The notes beneath the pieces are model-generated. The model searched no databases. It had not been told where the DNA came from and saw only the letters and a list, made by a program, of their open reading frames with translations. From contig JXTB01000027.1 of assembly GCA_002914805.1 (NCBI GenBank), forward strand, positions 726,373-790,372: a stretch of 64,000 bases of DNA, read 5' to 3'. The stretch's first letter is position 1. Each line of letters opens with the position of its first letter. Origin of the DNA: Parasponia andersonii (taxonomy: Eukaryota; Streptophyta; Magnoliopsida; Rosales; Cannabaceae). This document shows, piece after piece, positions 45,919 through 58,027 of the stretch. Both the position numbers and the translations under genes were made by a program.

Positions 45919-47700
45919 CAACAGTGTGCTACCCATGTCACAGTAAATCTCAGAATAATGTCAAGTGGTATTTTTAAAGCATTGTTTGATAAATATTTCG
46001 CATGCTTATTGGGTATCCTGTTACATGTTGTATATACCATAGGATCACACACTTGAGTTCCATTGTTGCATCATGGTAATTTAGATCGTTAGCGAGTTGT
46101 TGCAGCACTAGGTGAAAGATCTAGACCTCTGTGGAGATTTTTGGCTGATACGCCTCTGAGTAGTGTCAGGATGTTAGGTACCTTAGGTAAGGGATATTAT
46201 AGAGCCGTGACGAGAGGATAAGAGCTCACTCATTTATATTAGTAGATGTATGATATGTACAAATATGTGTTTATGGTTTCAGATTTAAATATGTGATCAT
46301 TCTAGATATCAATTATTTTATAAACTTAGTTTATAATTAGATTTTAGAAAAGGTATTAACTATGTAGGTTCAGTAAAATTGTATATATTCAAAAAGGTAA
46401 TTAAATTACTACTGTGCATATGAATGCTCACCCACCTTATTTCTCCACTTTCAGGTATTTGTCTATTTGAGGTAGTAATCCTGGTGGTCAGACAAGCTAT
46501 GTAGCTTATACTTGTTTCCCACTCCTCTTCCCTGGTAAGTGTCTGTACTCTGTTAACTTTCTTTCATTGTTCAAGTGTTTAGCCAAGATTAATAAATTTA
46601 CTAAATAGATGTATGAAAATGATTTATAAATTATTTTGGACATTGGACTAAATTTTTCAGTTTAACTCAATTTACCAAAAATTTATGATTTCTCAACGAC
46701 TATCCAAACAAGATAGATGGAAATTTTATTGAACTTTAATAGGTATTCTTTTAAGTAACTAAATACTATTAAGAGTTTTAATGACTATAGAAATCATAAT
46801 GATTTGAGGACTAAAATAAAATTATTTAATATATGATTTTTTTTTAAATTTGTAAAATTAATATTTAATTATTCTTTCCTCTAAAATTACTATAAGTCAC
46901 TATTTTGAATTTTTAGTCGTGACAATATTAATATATTTAGTATCAATAGTGATATACCAATATTTGATATACTTAATGTATATGAACTGATATTAAATGA
47001 TATACCAATATTTGATATACTTTAGTATAAAAATGGATATCAACCAACATTATAAAAAGAAAAACATAGGGCACCTGTTAAAATGAAATATAAAAAACGG
47101 TCATTGACTACAATTACTCGTGAATCTATTTGGGCGGCTTAGAGATATGGATCAACGAAGGCCGATTAAATGAATGACCTGGTTTCAATTATTATTATAA
47201 CATGGTCAGCCTGCATAAACGCAATCAAGCCTTCTCTACCCCTCCCTCTAAATGTGGTCGTTCTGACCTCTTCTTAATCAAACTCGACCAAATATTTAGA
47301 CAACTCAATTCCTAATCATATCAATGAACCATAACCAATTCTATACAATTACAGAAAAGTTGAGGGAATAATACTTTTAACATTTTGAATCCCACAAATA
47401 ACAAGGAAAAAAAGAAAAAGAAAAAGAAAGCCCAGAATAAGGCTTTTGAGCTAAAATTTGTAAGTTCAAATCTTCGCAGTTGTATTTTCTCAAAGCTGGG
47501 AAAGCGGGCAATTGATAGAACCACGTAAAATATTGGTGTTCTTAGTGTGTGTTTAACATGTATATGTCAAGTTCACTTTGTGGATCATAAAGTAGAGAAA
47601 ATCGGTTCTTAATTCTAACGTTTCGTTCATTTGATCACTCTCCATCTTTGCCTTTACTATCACCAATATAATTCTCCACCTTTTCATCATAATAGTCAAA
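45919..47700. other. Gene-free DNA between element D and the homeobox gene
   Basis: No gene recognised. The first 600 bp have a more balanced composition and may be part of another decayed repeat. At 46951-46974 and about 46998-47021 the string GATATACCAATATTTGATATACT is repeated, 47 bp apart. The rest is AT-rich. Confidence 0.45.
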
Positions 47701-47739
47701 AAAGAATTTTAGCACTTAATCCTCTTGATTCAACCCCAA

Positions 47740-47960
47740 TCACTCTTGATTGTTGGCGCTAGATGCTCTCAAACCGAATGCAACTTCCTCAATTTGGCAT
47801 TCCACATTAACCTCAGGCCCTCAGCATCGAAGAAAGAGTGTTGGACTCTCGACAACTCCTCAATCGAGTGCTTGATCTTTTCCTGACATAATGCATATTC
47901 TATAGTGCTCGGTGCTCCTTATTTCATCTTTTAGGGCCTGAAAATCGGCAGCATTTTAGT
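47740..47960 (-). pseudogene. Possible coding relic, helical, unrecognised
   Basis: The minus strand carries a short run of coding-like sequence with balanced composition: YALCQEKIKHSIEELSRVQ in one frame, preceded by ALKDEIRSTEH in another, and ended by a stop near 47770. The mix of frames suggests a frameshifted fragment of a coiled-coil protein. It lies downstream of the homeobox gene and has no detectable splice signals. It could also be chance. Confidence 0.25.
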
Positions 47961-48455
47961 GCCTAGGATTCTACGTAATACACTGCCTTCCAACAAAGCC
48001 CGGTGTTTCAAAGAGTGCTGTCCTTGTATCACTATTATTCATGACTTCACGTGCGGATAACAGTTCTAGTGACGATATACCTGAGAGGTTTAACTGGGTG
48101 ATTTTATCAATCTTGCATTTACACAAGGCATGAATGCATAGTTCGTCTGTCAAAAGCAGAACAATCGTAGACTAGAACAATGACTCGAATATTGATGGAG
48201 AGCTACATTTACAGAATCTACGTGCACTCCAGTGCCAGCGGCAACTAAATGCAATCCCTTTTTTTTTTCTTTTTTTTTTTTTGTTTTTTCCTTTTTCAAA
48301 GAGACAACTGAGAACAAATGAGGATTACAGGAGAACAATGGCATCAATTGCGAATTCATTTTTGAATTACTGCCTGCAACTTATATCCTGGAAAATCTCT
48401 CTTTTCAAGGACGAAGAGTCAACATTATTCTCCTTGCGGATCAAAATTTGGATTT

Positions 48456-51400
48456 TCAAGGAGCGGATTTTCGGCGCCCCCTCTTTTTACTACCACCTGT
48501 TTCGCAAGCATTTACTAGAGCAGGCGTTTCTGGTCTCTGAAGTCTAGGCCTACCCCTTTTTCTTCCAGAGGATTGGGCTGCAGAATTTTGACCATTGCTC
48601 TCATTAGCGAGCACTTTGGTTTTGTCATCACCTACATTCTTACTGCAGCTTTCCGGCAAGGCATCAGCTATCCCGGTTACTTGCTCATTCTGAGCTCCAT
48701 TGCAAGTGGAGTTTTTGATGTTCATGGGTTTTTCTGATTCAAGTTGCTTCTTGTTTGTTTGAGGCGACGAAGCACTTCCATTTGAAACACTCTCACTCAT
48801 ACCTGCTTCTTTGCACGATGAGTGTCGTGAACTCCACCGCATGTTTTCAAACCATTTGCTAACCTGAGAATATAAACGATATAAGCTTTACATAAGATCC
48901 TGTAAATGAATTCTGTCTATAATGGATAACTAGAAACTCCTATAATTTTTCCTGTAATCAAAGTACGACCTGTTGAGAAGTGAGTCCTAGCTCTTCAGCC
49001 AAACTTTGTTTTTTAGCTCGGTCTGGATACTGATTTTCCTTGAAGGATTTATAGAGGCTCTGCACAAACAAATTCTGAATCAGCGACAAAGATATTTTTC
49101 CCTCTTGAATTTCTTGAAGAGAGCAATGAGAGAGTCCCAAAAAAAAAAAAAAAAAAAAAAAACTAGAAAAAAGATATGAAAGGAAATTAATTAATCACTC
49201 TCTTAAGGAGGAATTAGTGCTAGCTTCGCAAAATATAGCTAGCAGATCCCCCGGAAAAAAAAAGGTAAAATTAATTCTCCATTACGGTTGCTTTGTCTCT
49301 CTTATTTTGTTGGCTTTCTTAAGCAGCTTCACCATTTGTGTTCTTGACAATTTGTGTCTAAAAGAAAGCCAATTCATACCAATAATTCCTAAAACTAGTT
49401 TCTAAAATAACAGTGGTTGGAAAAGATGCAGGACAGAATGAACATAATTCTCTGTAGGCTCTGGGCATGACTTTCAAAGTTGGCTAAGTTGTCAGAGCAA
49501 ACTAATAAGTTTCATATACTACTCGCGAAGAGGGGATTGGAATAGGATTCCACCTTTACCAGTGACAGAAGGGGTGAGGCCATAAAAGGGGTAAATCCTA
49601 TTGCCGTATTGTTTAGCCAATAACCTCATAGAGGCCTTCAAAGGCATAATAAATATACAACTGAGTCTAAAAGATGGCCTATTGTAAATGTGACAGCAAG
49701 TTACTCCCACCATTAAAATTAAGCATCAGTAATGACAGAACTGGAAAAGAGTTGAGCAATAAAAGATCGAATAAGAGATTCCAAGAACACTCGAAACTTA
49801 CTGAAAAAATTTCTATTAACAATTTTTCTAGACTTACCAACTAAGTTATAGAAGCGAAAAACAATAACTACACTACGCTACCTGAGTCACAGCTTCTCCA
49901 AGTCTCCTGTATGATGATTTAACTCTACTACCTGTAGAACCAGACTTAGGAGAGCCTTCAAGACATTTACTTGGCGAATTCTTTGCATCTTTTGCCAGAG
50001 ACATTTGACGTGTTCTTCGCCTACTTATAGGTTCATTGTTTTCAAGATTATGATTTATGGCCTCCGTAGTTGTTTCATTCTTATCCGTTGAAGCATTTCC
50101 ATTTGGAAACTCTGGAGCAACTTGTCCAGTAGTTTTCTTCCGTTTTCGCGTTGCAGCAGTACCATTCCAGTCTTCATCATCACTTGAGTCAGAAGGAACA
50201 TTTCCATAGGTCTCCTTTACAAATAAGTGCAAATAAAGAAAAGCATAAAAAAAAAAACCAACAAGATGGGATAAAAAGCACTGAAGTGTAAAAGACTGAC
50301 AAGCAAAATTGTCAGTGAAACACATAAATGCTTAACATCTACCAGATTCATGCAACATTTTAAGAATTAAGCTAGGGTTTCCACTTTGTTAATATACATG
50401 TGAACTGTCATGTTTCAAGAGGTGAATCAGAACTTATCATCAATAGATTTAATAACTTTTACCAACTGAATGTTGACCATTTACCAAATGAATGTTTGAC
50501 AACTCACACATATTATAATCGTTGGATAACATGTGGGATCGCTATCATTATTATTTTAAACACGATACTCAACTCACCTATGGAAAAGGAAAAGGATGTA
50601 TTATGACATATGTTGACAGTAGAATTGTGATAGCTTGGAACTACATTTTTAGCTTCCAAATTACAGCTGAATTCTTGTAAACTTGTTTGTGTTAGTGGAG
50701 AAAACTACAACCAGTGAGCACATATAACTATGGTATGGTGCTTCCAACCATGTAATTCCATTAACAAGATAACTTCCTAATATCAGGCAGAAGAGTGATA
50801 GAAGTGTGTTTATTTTGGGTCATCCAAAAATTATGAATATGACTGCAACAGATAATTTTCTTTATATGGATAGAGGGAGTAGGCCACGCATGTTGGTAAA
50901 CATGCTTCTTCCAATTTTAACAAAACAAGACAATCAAGATTAGTTAGAATCTTCTAAACTCTAAACAATAAATCATTTCATTAAGTAGGCTATCATTAAC
51001 AACATAAGTAACAGAACTGATTCATTTCAATCCAAACCAGACGAGGTTAATAAAACTGGACTAGACAGGGTTAATAAAACTGGACAAGGTTAGCATGAGT
51101 AAACCATGCAAATCAGTAATCATACTTCTTCCAACTTTATTTTAAAAAGAAAACAGCACACAACAATTAGTATCCTCTAAGATACACCGTTTCCTTTGGT
51201 AGGCTAACATTAACCATGTATGTAATAGATTGACTCATTTCATTCCAACTCTATTTTACAAGACTTGCCATTTGTCAAAAAGCTGAACTGAAGCACATTT
51301 ATGAGGAAAGAGTGATTGAATTTGATGATAATAAGCTAGACCTAATTTATAACATCTATGATATAGCATATGTAAGACATCTAAATAGAATTACCCATCT

Positions 51401-54378
51401 ACATACATGAGAACCATGTTTTGGCAATCCTTATATAAATAAGAAGATAGAAGGCACAGTGAAATGATACTCACATCATGCAGCCTTTTGTAGTCCAACC
51501 TCTCTACATGTCTTTTTCCATAAGCAGGCGGAGAACTATCTTGGCCAGGACTTGAGTTTAATATATCTAACAGCTCACCCTTTAAAGATGACTTATTTTC
51601 ACCACGTCTAAAACTTTGTTTATCAGACTTCTGTAACGGCCTTTTAGCATCCAATGGCGATAACATGTGAACTTTGTCATTTTCAGAAAATTTATTATCA
51701 TCAGGTGTGGCAGCGAGATCCTCAGAGTCAGAAGTAAAATCAGAACTTGAACTTTCCTCCTTAACATTTTCATCAATATCCAAAGCACTGGGGTCATAGT
51801 CATTGTCCTCTGAATCATCAGAAGAAAGCCCCAAAGACTGCTCATCATTCCGTGGAGCCTCAAGTTCATCACAAGCAGATGCATAGTCAGATTCATCAGA
51901 ACTTGATTCATTTCCCTCAACCTTCTCATCAGTTGCCGGACCATCAGGGTCATAATCATCATCATCAGAATCATCAGAAGGAAATTCAGGATTGTGATCC
52001 TGATTTTGTCCTTCTCTTGCTGCTGCTGCAGCCTCTGGAAAAACCTTCTGCAGATGAATTAGGAGAATGTGAATATGATTCATAAAAACAAAAACAAAAA
52101 TAAAAGTTTGTTTCAAAAATAAAAAAATAAAATAAAACACTTTATTAATAGGATATAAAGACTAGAGAGTGGAGCTTTTCCGATCGACCTCCCAGCTGTC
52201 ACTGACGGAAAGCTTTGTTCCATGAGAATCATTGAGCAAATGAACACAATCAACTTTGCAGTCACATCCAGGGCATAGCCAACCCTCATCATCAGGGGGA
52301 ACTGCAGATGACAACGTAGTTAAAATAGAGAACAAGAAATTAACTAATAAATAAATCAAGTATATGGTCTGAATATTACTGTCTCCACTCAACAATGGAG
52401 GTTCCAAACAGAATTGGTGGAACCCACGGTCACAAGCACCATCGCATAGTATTATATCGTTATCAGCAGACAAGTCCTTGGACCCACATTTTGCACAAAA
52501 TATCTGCCCAACGTATGCAAAATACCAAGCATTCTTCATTAGAAACAAAACAAATAAAAGCATGGCTTCTCATCTCAAGCCAAATAAAAAGAAAAAGAAG
52601 AAAGATTTTGTCAGGGGAGCAAAAATTTCAATGGCTTATAATAATTGGAGAATTCTCCTACATCCTCACTGTCAATCTGCCCTTCAGAATCGAATACAGA
52701 TTTTGGAAACCTTCCGTCTGCGCATAGTGCATCAAGCTGTTGAAATAAATCTCTTATTTTCAATTTACGTCTAACTATTTCAGATGTGGCCCGTTGAAGC
52801 TCTTTCTCTGGTTTTATTTTTTCTAGGCTGCAAAATTACAAACAAATTGCAGGACTTACACAAAGTTAAAAAGAGACATTCAGGTGAGTAGGAGGAAACT
52901 GAAATGTATAGTAATACCAAAAAAATAAATAACCAAAGAGAAACAGAAATGAAGACAACAAGAATATCATACACTACATAACGTTCTTACAACAACTTCA
53001 AAAGAAAAAGAAGAAGAAGAAAANGAAAAAAAAAAAATTCATCTTTAACGGCCACTAAAACAGTAAACCTAATACAAGTCAACACGTTTTACCTCCTGTC
53101 TAGTAATTATTAGAAAATGAAGACATATAACCTCATATAAGAATAAAGTGGAAATAAAAAATCAAAATCATTCAAGACATAGCAGATCAAATGCAAAACA
53201 AATTCCCAACATTAGTAACGCAACTATGCAGTAGAAAATAAGTACCTGTTTCCTTTCCATCCTTCACTAGAATAAGCATCGATCAGGTTTTGCTCATACT
53301 GTATTCGGTTGAGAAAATATCTCAGACGTTTCCTCATTCTTGAAAACTCATCGGCTATGACTCTCTTCTCTCTTTTCTTTTTTCTCTCCTTCCTTTTCTT
53401 CTCCACCCCATTACTAGCACCGCCCAAATTATTACTTGATTCAAGAGATTTAGGTTTCTCTTGAGTCCTTGAACGTAAAACTCTGTCATTACCTATGGAA
53501 GATCTCAACATATATTTTTTCTTCCTAGATTTTGAAGTTCGTTTATCTCTACATCCTAATTGGCTGGAGTTCTGTCTTAAACTTTTAGATGAAGTTTCAA
53601 CTAGCTCAAGACTAGACTTTTCCTTCACATCTTCAGGTTGTTCGGGTTGTTTACTGAAAGGGCTCTTGCTTATATCTCCAAGTGCTGGTTCCAAACGTTC
53701 AGTAGCAATAACATCTGATGCTGCATTGCTAGTTTCAATAGGGACATTTTTTACAAGTCCAGAACCAGGATGGTCTTCTGTTTTAGGTGTCTCACCAAGT
53801 ACAGATCCACAATCATGGTCCTTGGTCTGGCCCAATGTACCCTGTTGAGGGCATTCGCTTTTATCTGTCTGACAATTTCTAATAACACCTTCAGAAGGCG
53901 CTGCCAATTTTCCATCACAAATCAAGCTCCTATTTTCAGTAATGGTTTCACATTGTTCAGTCACAACAAAGGTGAAAACTTTACAGTTGGTTTTTCCTGC
54001 TTCATTTTGTAAGAGGTTAGAGTCAACATGATGCTTTTGCCCAGATGGTTCAGTACATTGGTTCCCAGCACCATGTTCATGTTTCAATTCTGATTTCACT
54101 TGTTGAGGACAAGAATTTTTCTCTGTCTTGTAACTTGTGCTCCCATCTTCCTTAGGCAGATCCAATTCTTTAGTAAGAGAATTATTGGCTACATTTCCAT
54201 CATATGCTTCCAAGTGTTTATTAATACCAGAGCTTCCTGCTGCAGCAATGGCTTGTTGATTTTCTGATGGTTCAGTACATAAATCCTGACCAAGTTCCCG
54301 TTGAACATTTTCTATAGTTTTAGATTCAATATGATGTATTTGTTCTGATGGCTCAATTTCAGTCACCTGTTCTGACAT
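48456..54378 (-). CDS. HAT3.1: PHD-finger homeodomain protein, HAT3.1/PRH family
   Basis: Coding exons: 54378-53246, 52827-52662, 52503-52380, 52301-52189, 52047-51475, 50214-49882, 49059-48970, 48863-48456. All have GT-AG borders, and the sum is 2940 nt (979 aa plus stop). The N-terminal third is Ser/Glu/Gln-rich and ends in a Lys/Arg block ([13 protein letters not shown]), a likely nuclear signal. The C4HC3 PHD finger (about 434-500) has [22 protein letters not shown] and WLCPGC; PHD fingers usually bind histone H3 tails. Acidic repeats [11 protein letters not shown] and [11 protein letters not shown] follow (about 530-620). The homeodomain (about 800-858) spans three exons and ends [10 protein letters not shown], keeping W48, F49, N51 and R53. 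AT-hook-like [11 protein letters not shown] is at about 945-955, and KKRGRRK lies near the end. Likely a nuclear DNA/chromatin-binding regulator; its targets cannot be read here. The start at 54378 is the first ATG of the spliced transcript. Confidence 0.93.
49060..49881 (-). other. Intron 7 of the homeobox gene, with a poly-A run
   Basis: Splits the homeodomain before SLYKSF. It holds a run of about 24 A on the plus strand (near 49139-49162, poly-T in the transcript) and otherwise AT-rich non-coding sequence. The intron between 50215 and 51474 (1260 bp) is likewise without recognisable features. Confidence 0.75.
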
Positions 54379-54437
54379 ACTTTGTTTAGAATCTGCACCT
54401 TCTGCAGTTTCACTACCCAATTGTGCTGGAGGTACTT

Positions 54438-55859
54438 CTATATGGCAGTACCAGTAATATTGAAATAAAAGGCTAAACAGTAACCAGTATCGGTACTTCC
54501 TCTCCAATCTGTTCACAATATACCATCACAGTTTGAAAAAAGGTGGTAATGTTACCGCCGAATTAGTGTGGTAAGAACTCAATCAACCCAATCCCACCAT
54601 ATAAATGTATTTTACCACAACAAATCCTCAAACGCATGAATAAATCAATGATGAACAAGTTTCTCTCAAAATTGACACTACAAAGATCAATAAGCCCATA
54701 TAACTACTAAATAAGCTTGTGACATTATGTGCAAACCAAAAACCTGCAAGAAATGAAAAGATTATGCAACCCTAAATTCCACACAAGAATAAAAACCCAA
54801 AATACAACAGCACACTGGAAATCGACTAAATACACATTAATTCATAACGGAAAACACAAACTTTGATACATGGTTGAGGAGAGGAGAAATTAGTATACAA
54901 ATGAATCCAACTAAGTGAAAATTACATAATTATGACTTAAACGAAAAGAAGTATCTTTGCTGTTTACTGTAACTGCAGAACAACATTACCGATTTAACTC
55001 GAAGTTAAACTAAGAGATAGCCTTACTTGAAAGCCACAGCTTAGTAATTCAACACCTACATATGTATACGACGATTCACAATCGAAGCGGTAAATATATT
55101 ACCCAAATGACAATCATGCTACCCATGAGAGTTAGGTCGAGTGGTCTGCCCATGGTTTGCTCCCATGAGGTATGAGTTTGATTCCTCAAGAGGACCTACC
55201 TAACCTTCCTGCCTCCCAAAAATCGTAGGCCTCAGCTAGAGGACAAGTATCAAAAATGACAATCATGGCTATGCAAATAAATTTCTATAACACTTGGAAA
55301 TAAAGTTGCATATAAAAATGGATTTTCATAGCCCAAAATTAAGAAAATTATTCCCAATTATATAAGTTTCAATTAAAAAAAAAAATGCCGAACCTAATCC
55401 AATGAAGAAAATGTTTGCAAAAGTAATACTCGAAAGATGAACTCAGCAACAATATCCCCATGTGTTAAGCATTTCGATATATAAGCAAATGCTAGAATCT
55501 GAGGTTGGCATTTTTTACATTTCGCCGACCCCAATTCTAGCTTAGAATTAGAAACATGTCCGAAAAGGGTACAAAACAAGACATTAACGCCAAGGCTTCT
55601 CCACCCGTCAGTTTCATTAACCCAAAAATTAAGTAATAAACAAAATAAAATTGAACCTAGTCTAGAACTAGAAAGCTGAGCTAAAGAGTGAAAAGTTAAA
55701 AATTACAGAAAAACAAAAAGAAAAGATAGCATGAAATTCTTGTTTTTCTTTCTTGGTTCGGGTTTCTACATTCAATATCCCATAAACGAAACCAAGTATT
55801 GAAGATAAAAAGAACCAGAAAAAAATAAGTTATAGATAATAATATTTGGAAAAAGTTAC
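54438..55859 (-). other. 5' UTR intron (intron 1) of the homeobox gene
   Basis: Donor GAG|GTAACT at 55860/55859 and acceptor CATATAG| before 54437. All upstream sequence of exon 2 (54437-54379) and the candidate exon 1 lack ATG, and exon 1 carries a TGA in the frame that would join, so translation starts in exon 2. A long first intron in the 5' UTR is common in plant regulatory genes. It contains the SINE at 55119-55253. An additional small exon within it cannot be excluded. Confidence 0.7.
55105..55267 (+). mobile_element. tRNA-derived SINE with 14-bp target duplication
   Basis: The body, 55119-55253 (about 135 bp), is flanked by AAATGACAATCATG at 55105-55118 and 55254-55267, a perfect 14-bp target duplication. 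The RNA polymerase III A box GGTCGAGTGG (55135-55144) fits RGYNNARYGG exactly, and the B box AGTTTGATTCC (55175-55185) fits GGTTCGANNCC at 9 of 11 positions, 31 nt apart. The length and the T/A-poor head agree with plant SINEs. It lies antisense to the host gene, in intron 1. Confidence 0.9.
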
Positions 55860-55979
55860 CTCAGCTATAGCTAGCTCGCGCGTAAATCTTAGTAGTTTCC
55901 GCCAGTATGGAGAGAACTAAGGAAGAATGGATCTTAGTGTTATGGTGCGGTATGTGAGAGAGAGAGAGAGAGAGAGCTT

Positions 55980-56021
<42 letters not shown>

Positions 56022-56150
56022 CCGATAGCTCTCACCGCCGAGAGAAAAGAGCGGTTCTCTGAGTTCGATAAGTCCTCCAAATCTGGGGCCACCGTTGCGT
56101 TAGGTTCCGCTTCTACCTCTCAACTAAACTAATAGGGCTTTTCTTTCACC
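55860..56150 (-). promoter_or_regulatory. 5' UTR exon 1 and core promoter region of the homeobox gene
   Basis: Exon 1 ends at 55860. On the transcribed strand the UTR contains a CT tract (complement of the GA repeat at 55957-55976) and an ATA/AAT repeat (complement of 55980-56020). The exact transcription start is unknown; it must lie upstream of the repeats or between them and 55860. No clear TATA box is seen. Upstream sequence at 56040-56200 is GC-richer than its surroundings. Confidence 0.5.
55957..56021. repeat. (GA)n and (TTA)n microsatellites in the 5' UTR or promoter
   Basis: A GA repeat of about 10 units followed by about 13-14 TTA/ATT units, directly adjacent. Such tracts are length-variable and could be a useful marker or affect transcription. 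Confidence 0.9.
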
Positions 56151-57135
56151 TTGCGGCATTTCGGATTTATTGGGCCGGGCCCTCTACTTGCCCTTTTCGA
56201 TGGGCTCCGGCTTTTGACTAATTTTCCGAGAAAAGGACATCAATAGAACTAATTTAACTCTTTTTATTCTTTTTTGGGACTACGTTGAAATAGTATCAAT
56301 TTTAGAACCAAAACTTAGGACTTGGTACAGAGAAAAAAAATCAGATTCCATTTCTGCCCTTTGTCAAAAGTTTGTTTATAGAAAGGAGCATCCTTTCGCT
56401 CTCATTTCATTTTCCTAGTTTTTTTAACTTTTTCCCTTCATTTTTTCATTTTCTCTCTCTCTTTCTCCATAAATCTTCTTCTTCAGTTTTTTCTCCCAAA
56501 AAGTCATAACTTTCTTTCTTTCTCTCCCTCTCTTTCCCTCTCTTTCTCTCCCTCTCTTTCTTCTTCTTCAATTCTCTCACTTTTTTCTAGTTTATGCTCC
56601 CTCTCTCTCTCAACTCTCTCTTTCATAATAGTCATTTTACTACTTTGTAAAAAAAATTCAACTAGAAAGAAAGAAGTTTTGATTATATTTGGGAAGGTCT
56701 TCGGATTTTGAAGATAGTATTAGGTCCAAAAATTTGGTATTCTAAATAGTAATATCTTGATAACTCAAGTTGATAAAAGAGATGGAGAAGTTATTACAAT
56801 AAGTCTGAAGTTGTTACAACAAGTGTTGTTCTTCAACAAATAAAACTTGTGTTTTTCTTTATATGGAAACTTTCTAGAATATGCCCAAACAAGTTTTGTT
56901 TCCATATTCGATAATTTGGGTGATGATATTAATAAATATAAATGGAATTTCGTGTATAGCTATTTAGGATAATTTTTTTATTAATTTTCAATCAATTTCT
57001 TTTATATTTACTATATATATCGTTGATTATTTCCTCGTTCTTTTATCTTTAATTAATATCTGATTATCTCTTATTAATCAATAAATTTGGATAAGTTTCC
57101 AAAGTGAATACATAAGGATTTTCGTCTTTAATTAT
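56151..57135. other. Upstream flank with CT-rich block
   Basis: No gene. Positions about 56430-56640 are dominated by TTTCTCTCTC/CCTCTCTTTC words, a long imperfect polypyrimidine tract. The right half (56700-57135) is AT-rich and could include the outer part of the LTR of element H, whose start is uncertain. Confidence 0.6.
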
Positions 57136-57970
57136 TGTTGGATATTTGTTCATCAATTAATTAAGTTTTCATTAGTTAATTGATTTAATTTGCTGAGTTA
57201 TTGTGATTAAATTTCTTGATATGTTGCAACAACTCCAGATATTTAAAGAAAGATTGGTTAATTTTCTTAAATCTTGGTATTTGATTGATATTGATTGAGA
57301 TATATTTTCTAGATTAATTATCAATCTTTGATAGGTTAATTGAAGAATTCCAACTGGCCAAATTGTGTCCAAATTATATTCAAAGTGCAATCACGAATCT
57401 AGACATTTTTCTAATAATTGTCTAGAAAGTTGTTTAGATTACAACATTTTTAGAAAGATTTTAATTTTGTTATTAATTCTTTCCTTCTTTGATTTTAACT
57501 AATTCACACTACAATAGATGACTATGAAGGTTGAAATTCACCTATAAAAGCTCTCATACTCCAAGGAAATTTGTATGTACTTCATTGAGAAAATATTCTT
57601 AGAGAGAGCTTTTAATTGTAAGGTATAGAGTATATTCTATTGCCATTGTGAGACTTAGAGAGCTTTAGAGTTTTCCAGGTACTTGGTTTGAGTACATCTT
57701 GTTCTTTAGGAGGAAGAACAATCTGTCTTCGGGAGGAGACAGATCTGAACTAGTGAAGGAAGTTCATGTATGAAAGATCAACAAGACGAAGGGAACTCGC
57801 TAAATAAGATTAGGAGAGGTCCGAACTACGTTTAAAATGTCATGTGTTCATTCTTTATTTTCCTATTCTTGTTGCAACACATGCACTCATTGTTGCAACA
57901 ATATTTCATACACACGTTACAATATAATTAATTAATTATTTATTGGGTAACACCTAAAACAGAACTTTCA
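57136..57970 (+). repeat. Probable 5' LTR of copia element H
   Basis: The end is fixed by the primer-binding site (57973). The LTR has a TATA box (CCTATAAAAGCTC near 57541) followed by a GC-poor R/U5-like region. The start at TGTTGGATATT (57136) is a guess based on the usual TGTTG start, because no partner LTR in the same orientation was found at the right end. Confidence 0.5.
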
Positions 57971-57972
57971 AT

Positions 57973-57984
57973 TGATATCAGAAC
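57973..57984 (+). other. Primer-binding site of element H
   Basis: TGATATCAGAAC, two changes from the tRNA-Met site TGGTATCAGAGC, two bases after the LTR end. Confidence 0.7.
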
Positions 57985-58027
57985 AGAGTCACTTAATTTT
58001 TAGTGAGATTAAAGGATTTTTTTTTAT

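Noticed and set aside
47321-47524. 67-codon minus-strand ORF
   Set aside because: Contains a poly-Phe run from a poly-A/T tract; no domain, neighbours or splice signals to support it.
51582-51974. 130-codon minus-strand ORF rich in Met/Leu
   Set aside because: It is an alternative frame of the acidic-repeat exon of the homeobox gene; the GAT/GAA repeats create it.
53495-54012. Plus-strand ORFs of 117 and 80 codons
   Set aside because: Antisense shadows of the large exon 2 of the homeobox gene.
55119-55200. tRNA gene
   Set aside because: A and B boxes are present but no cloverleaf stem pairing is maintained. Flanking target duplications show a SINE.
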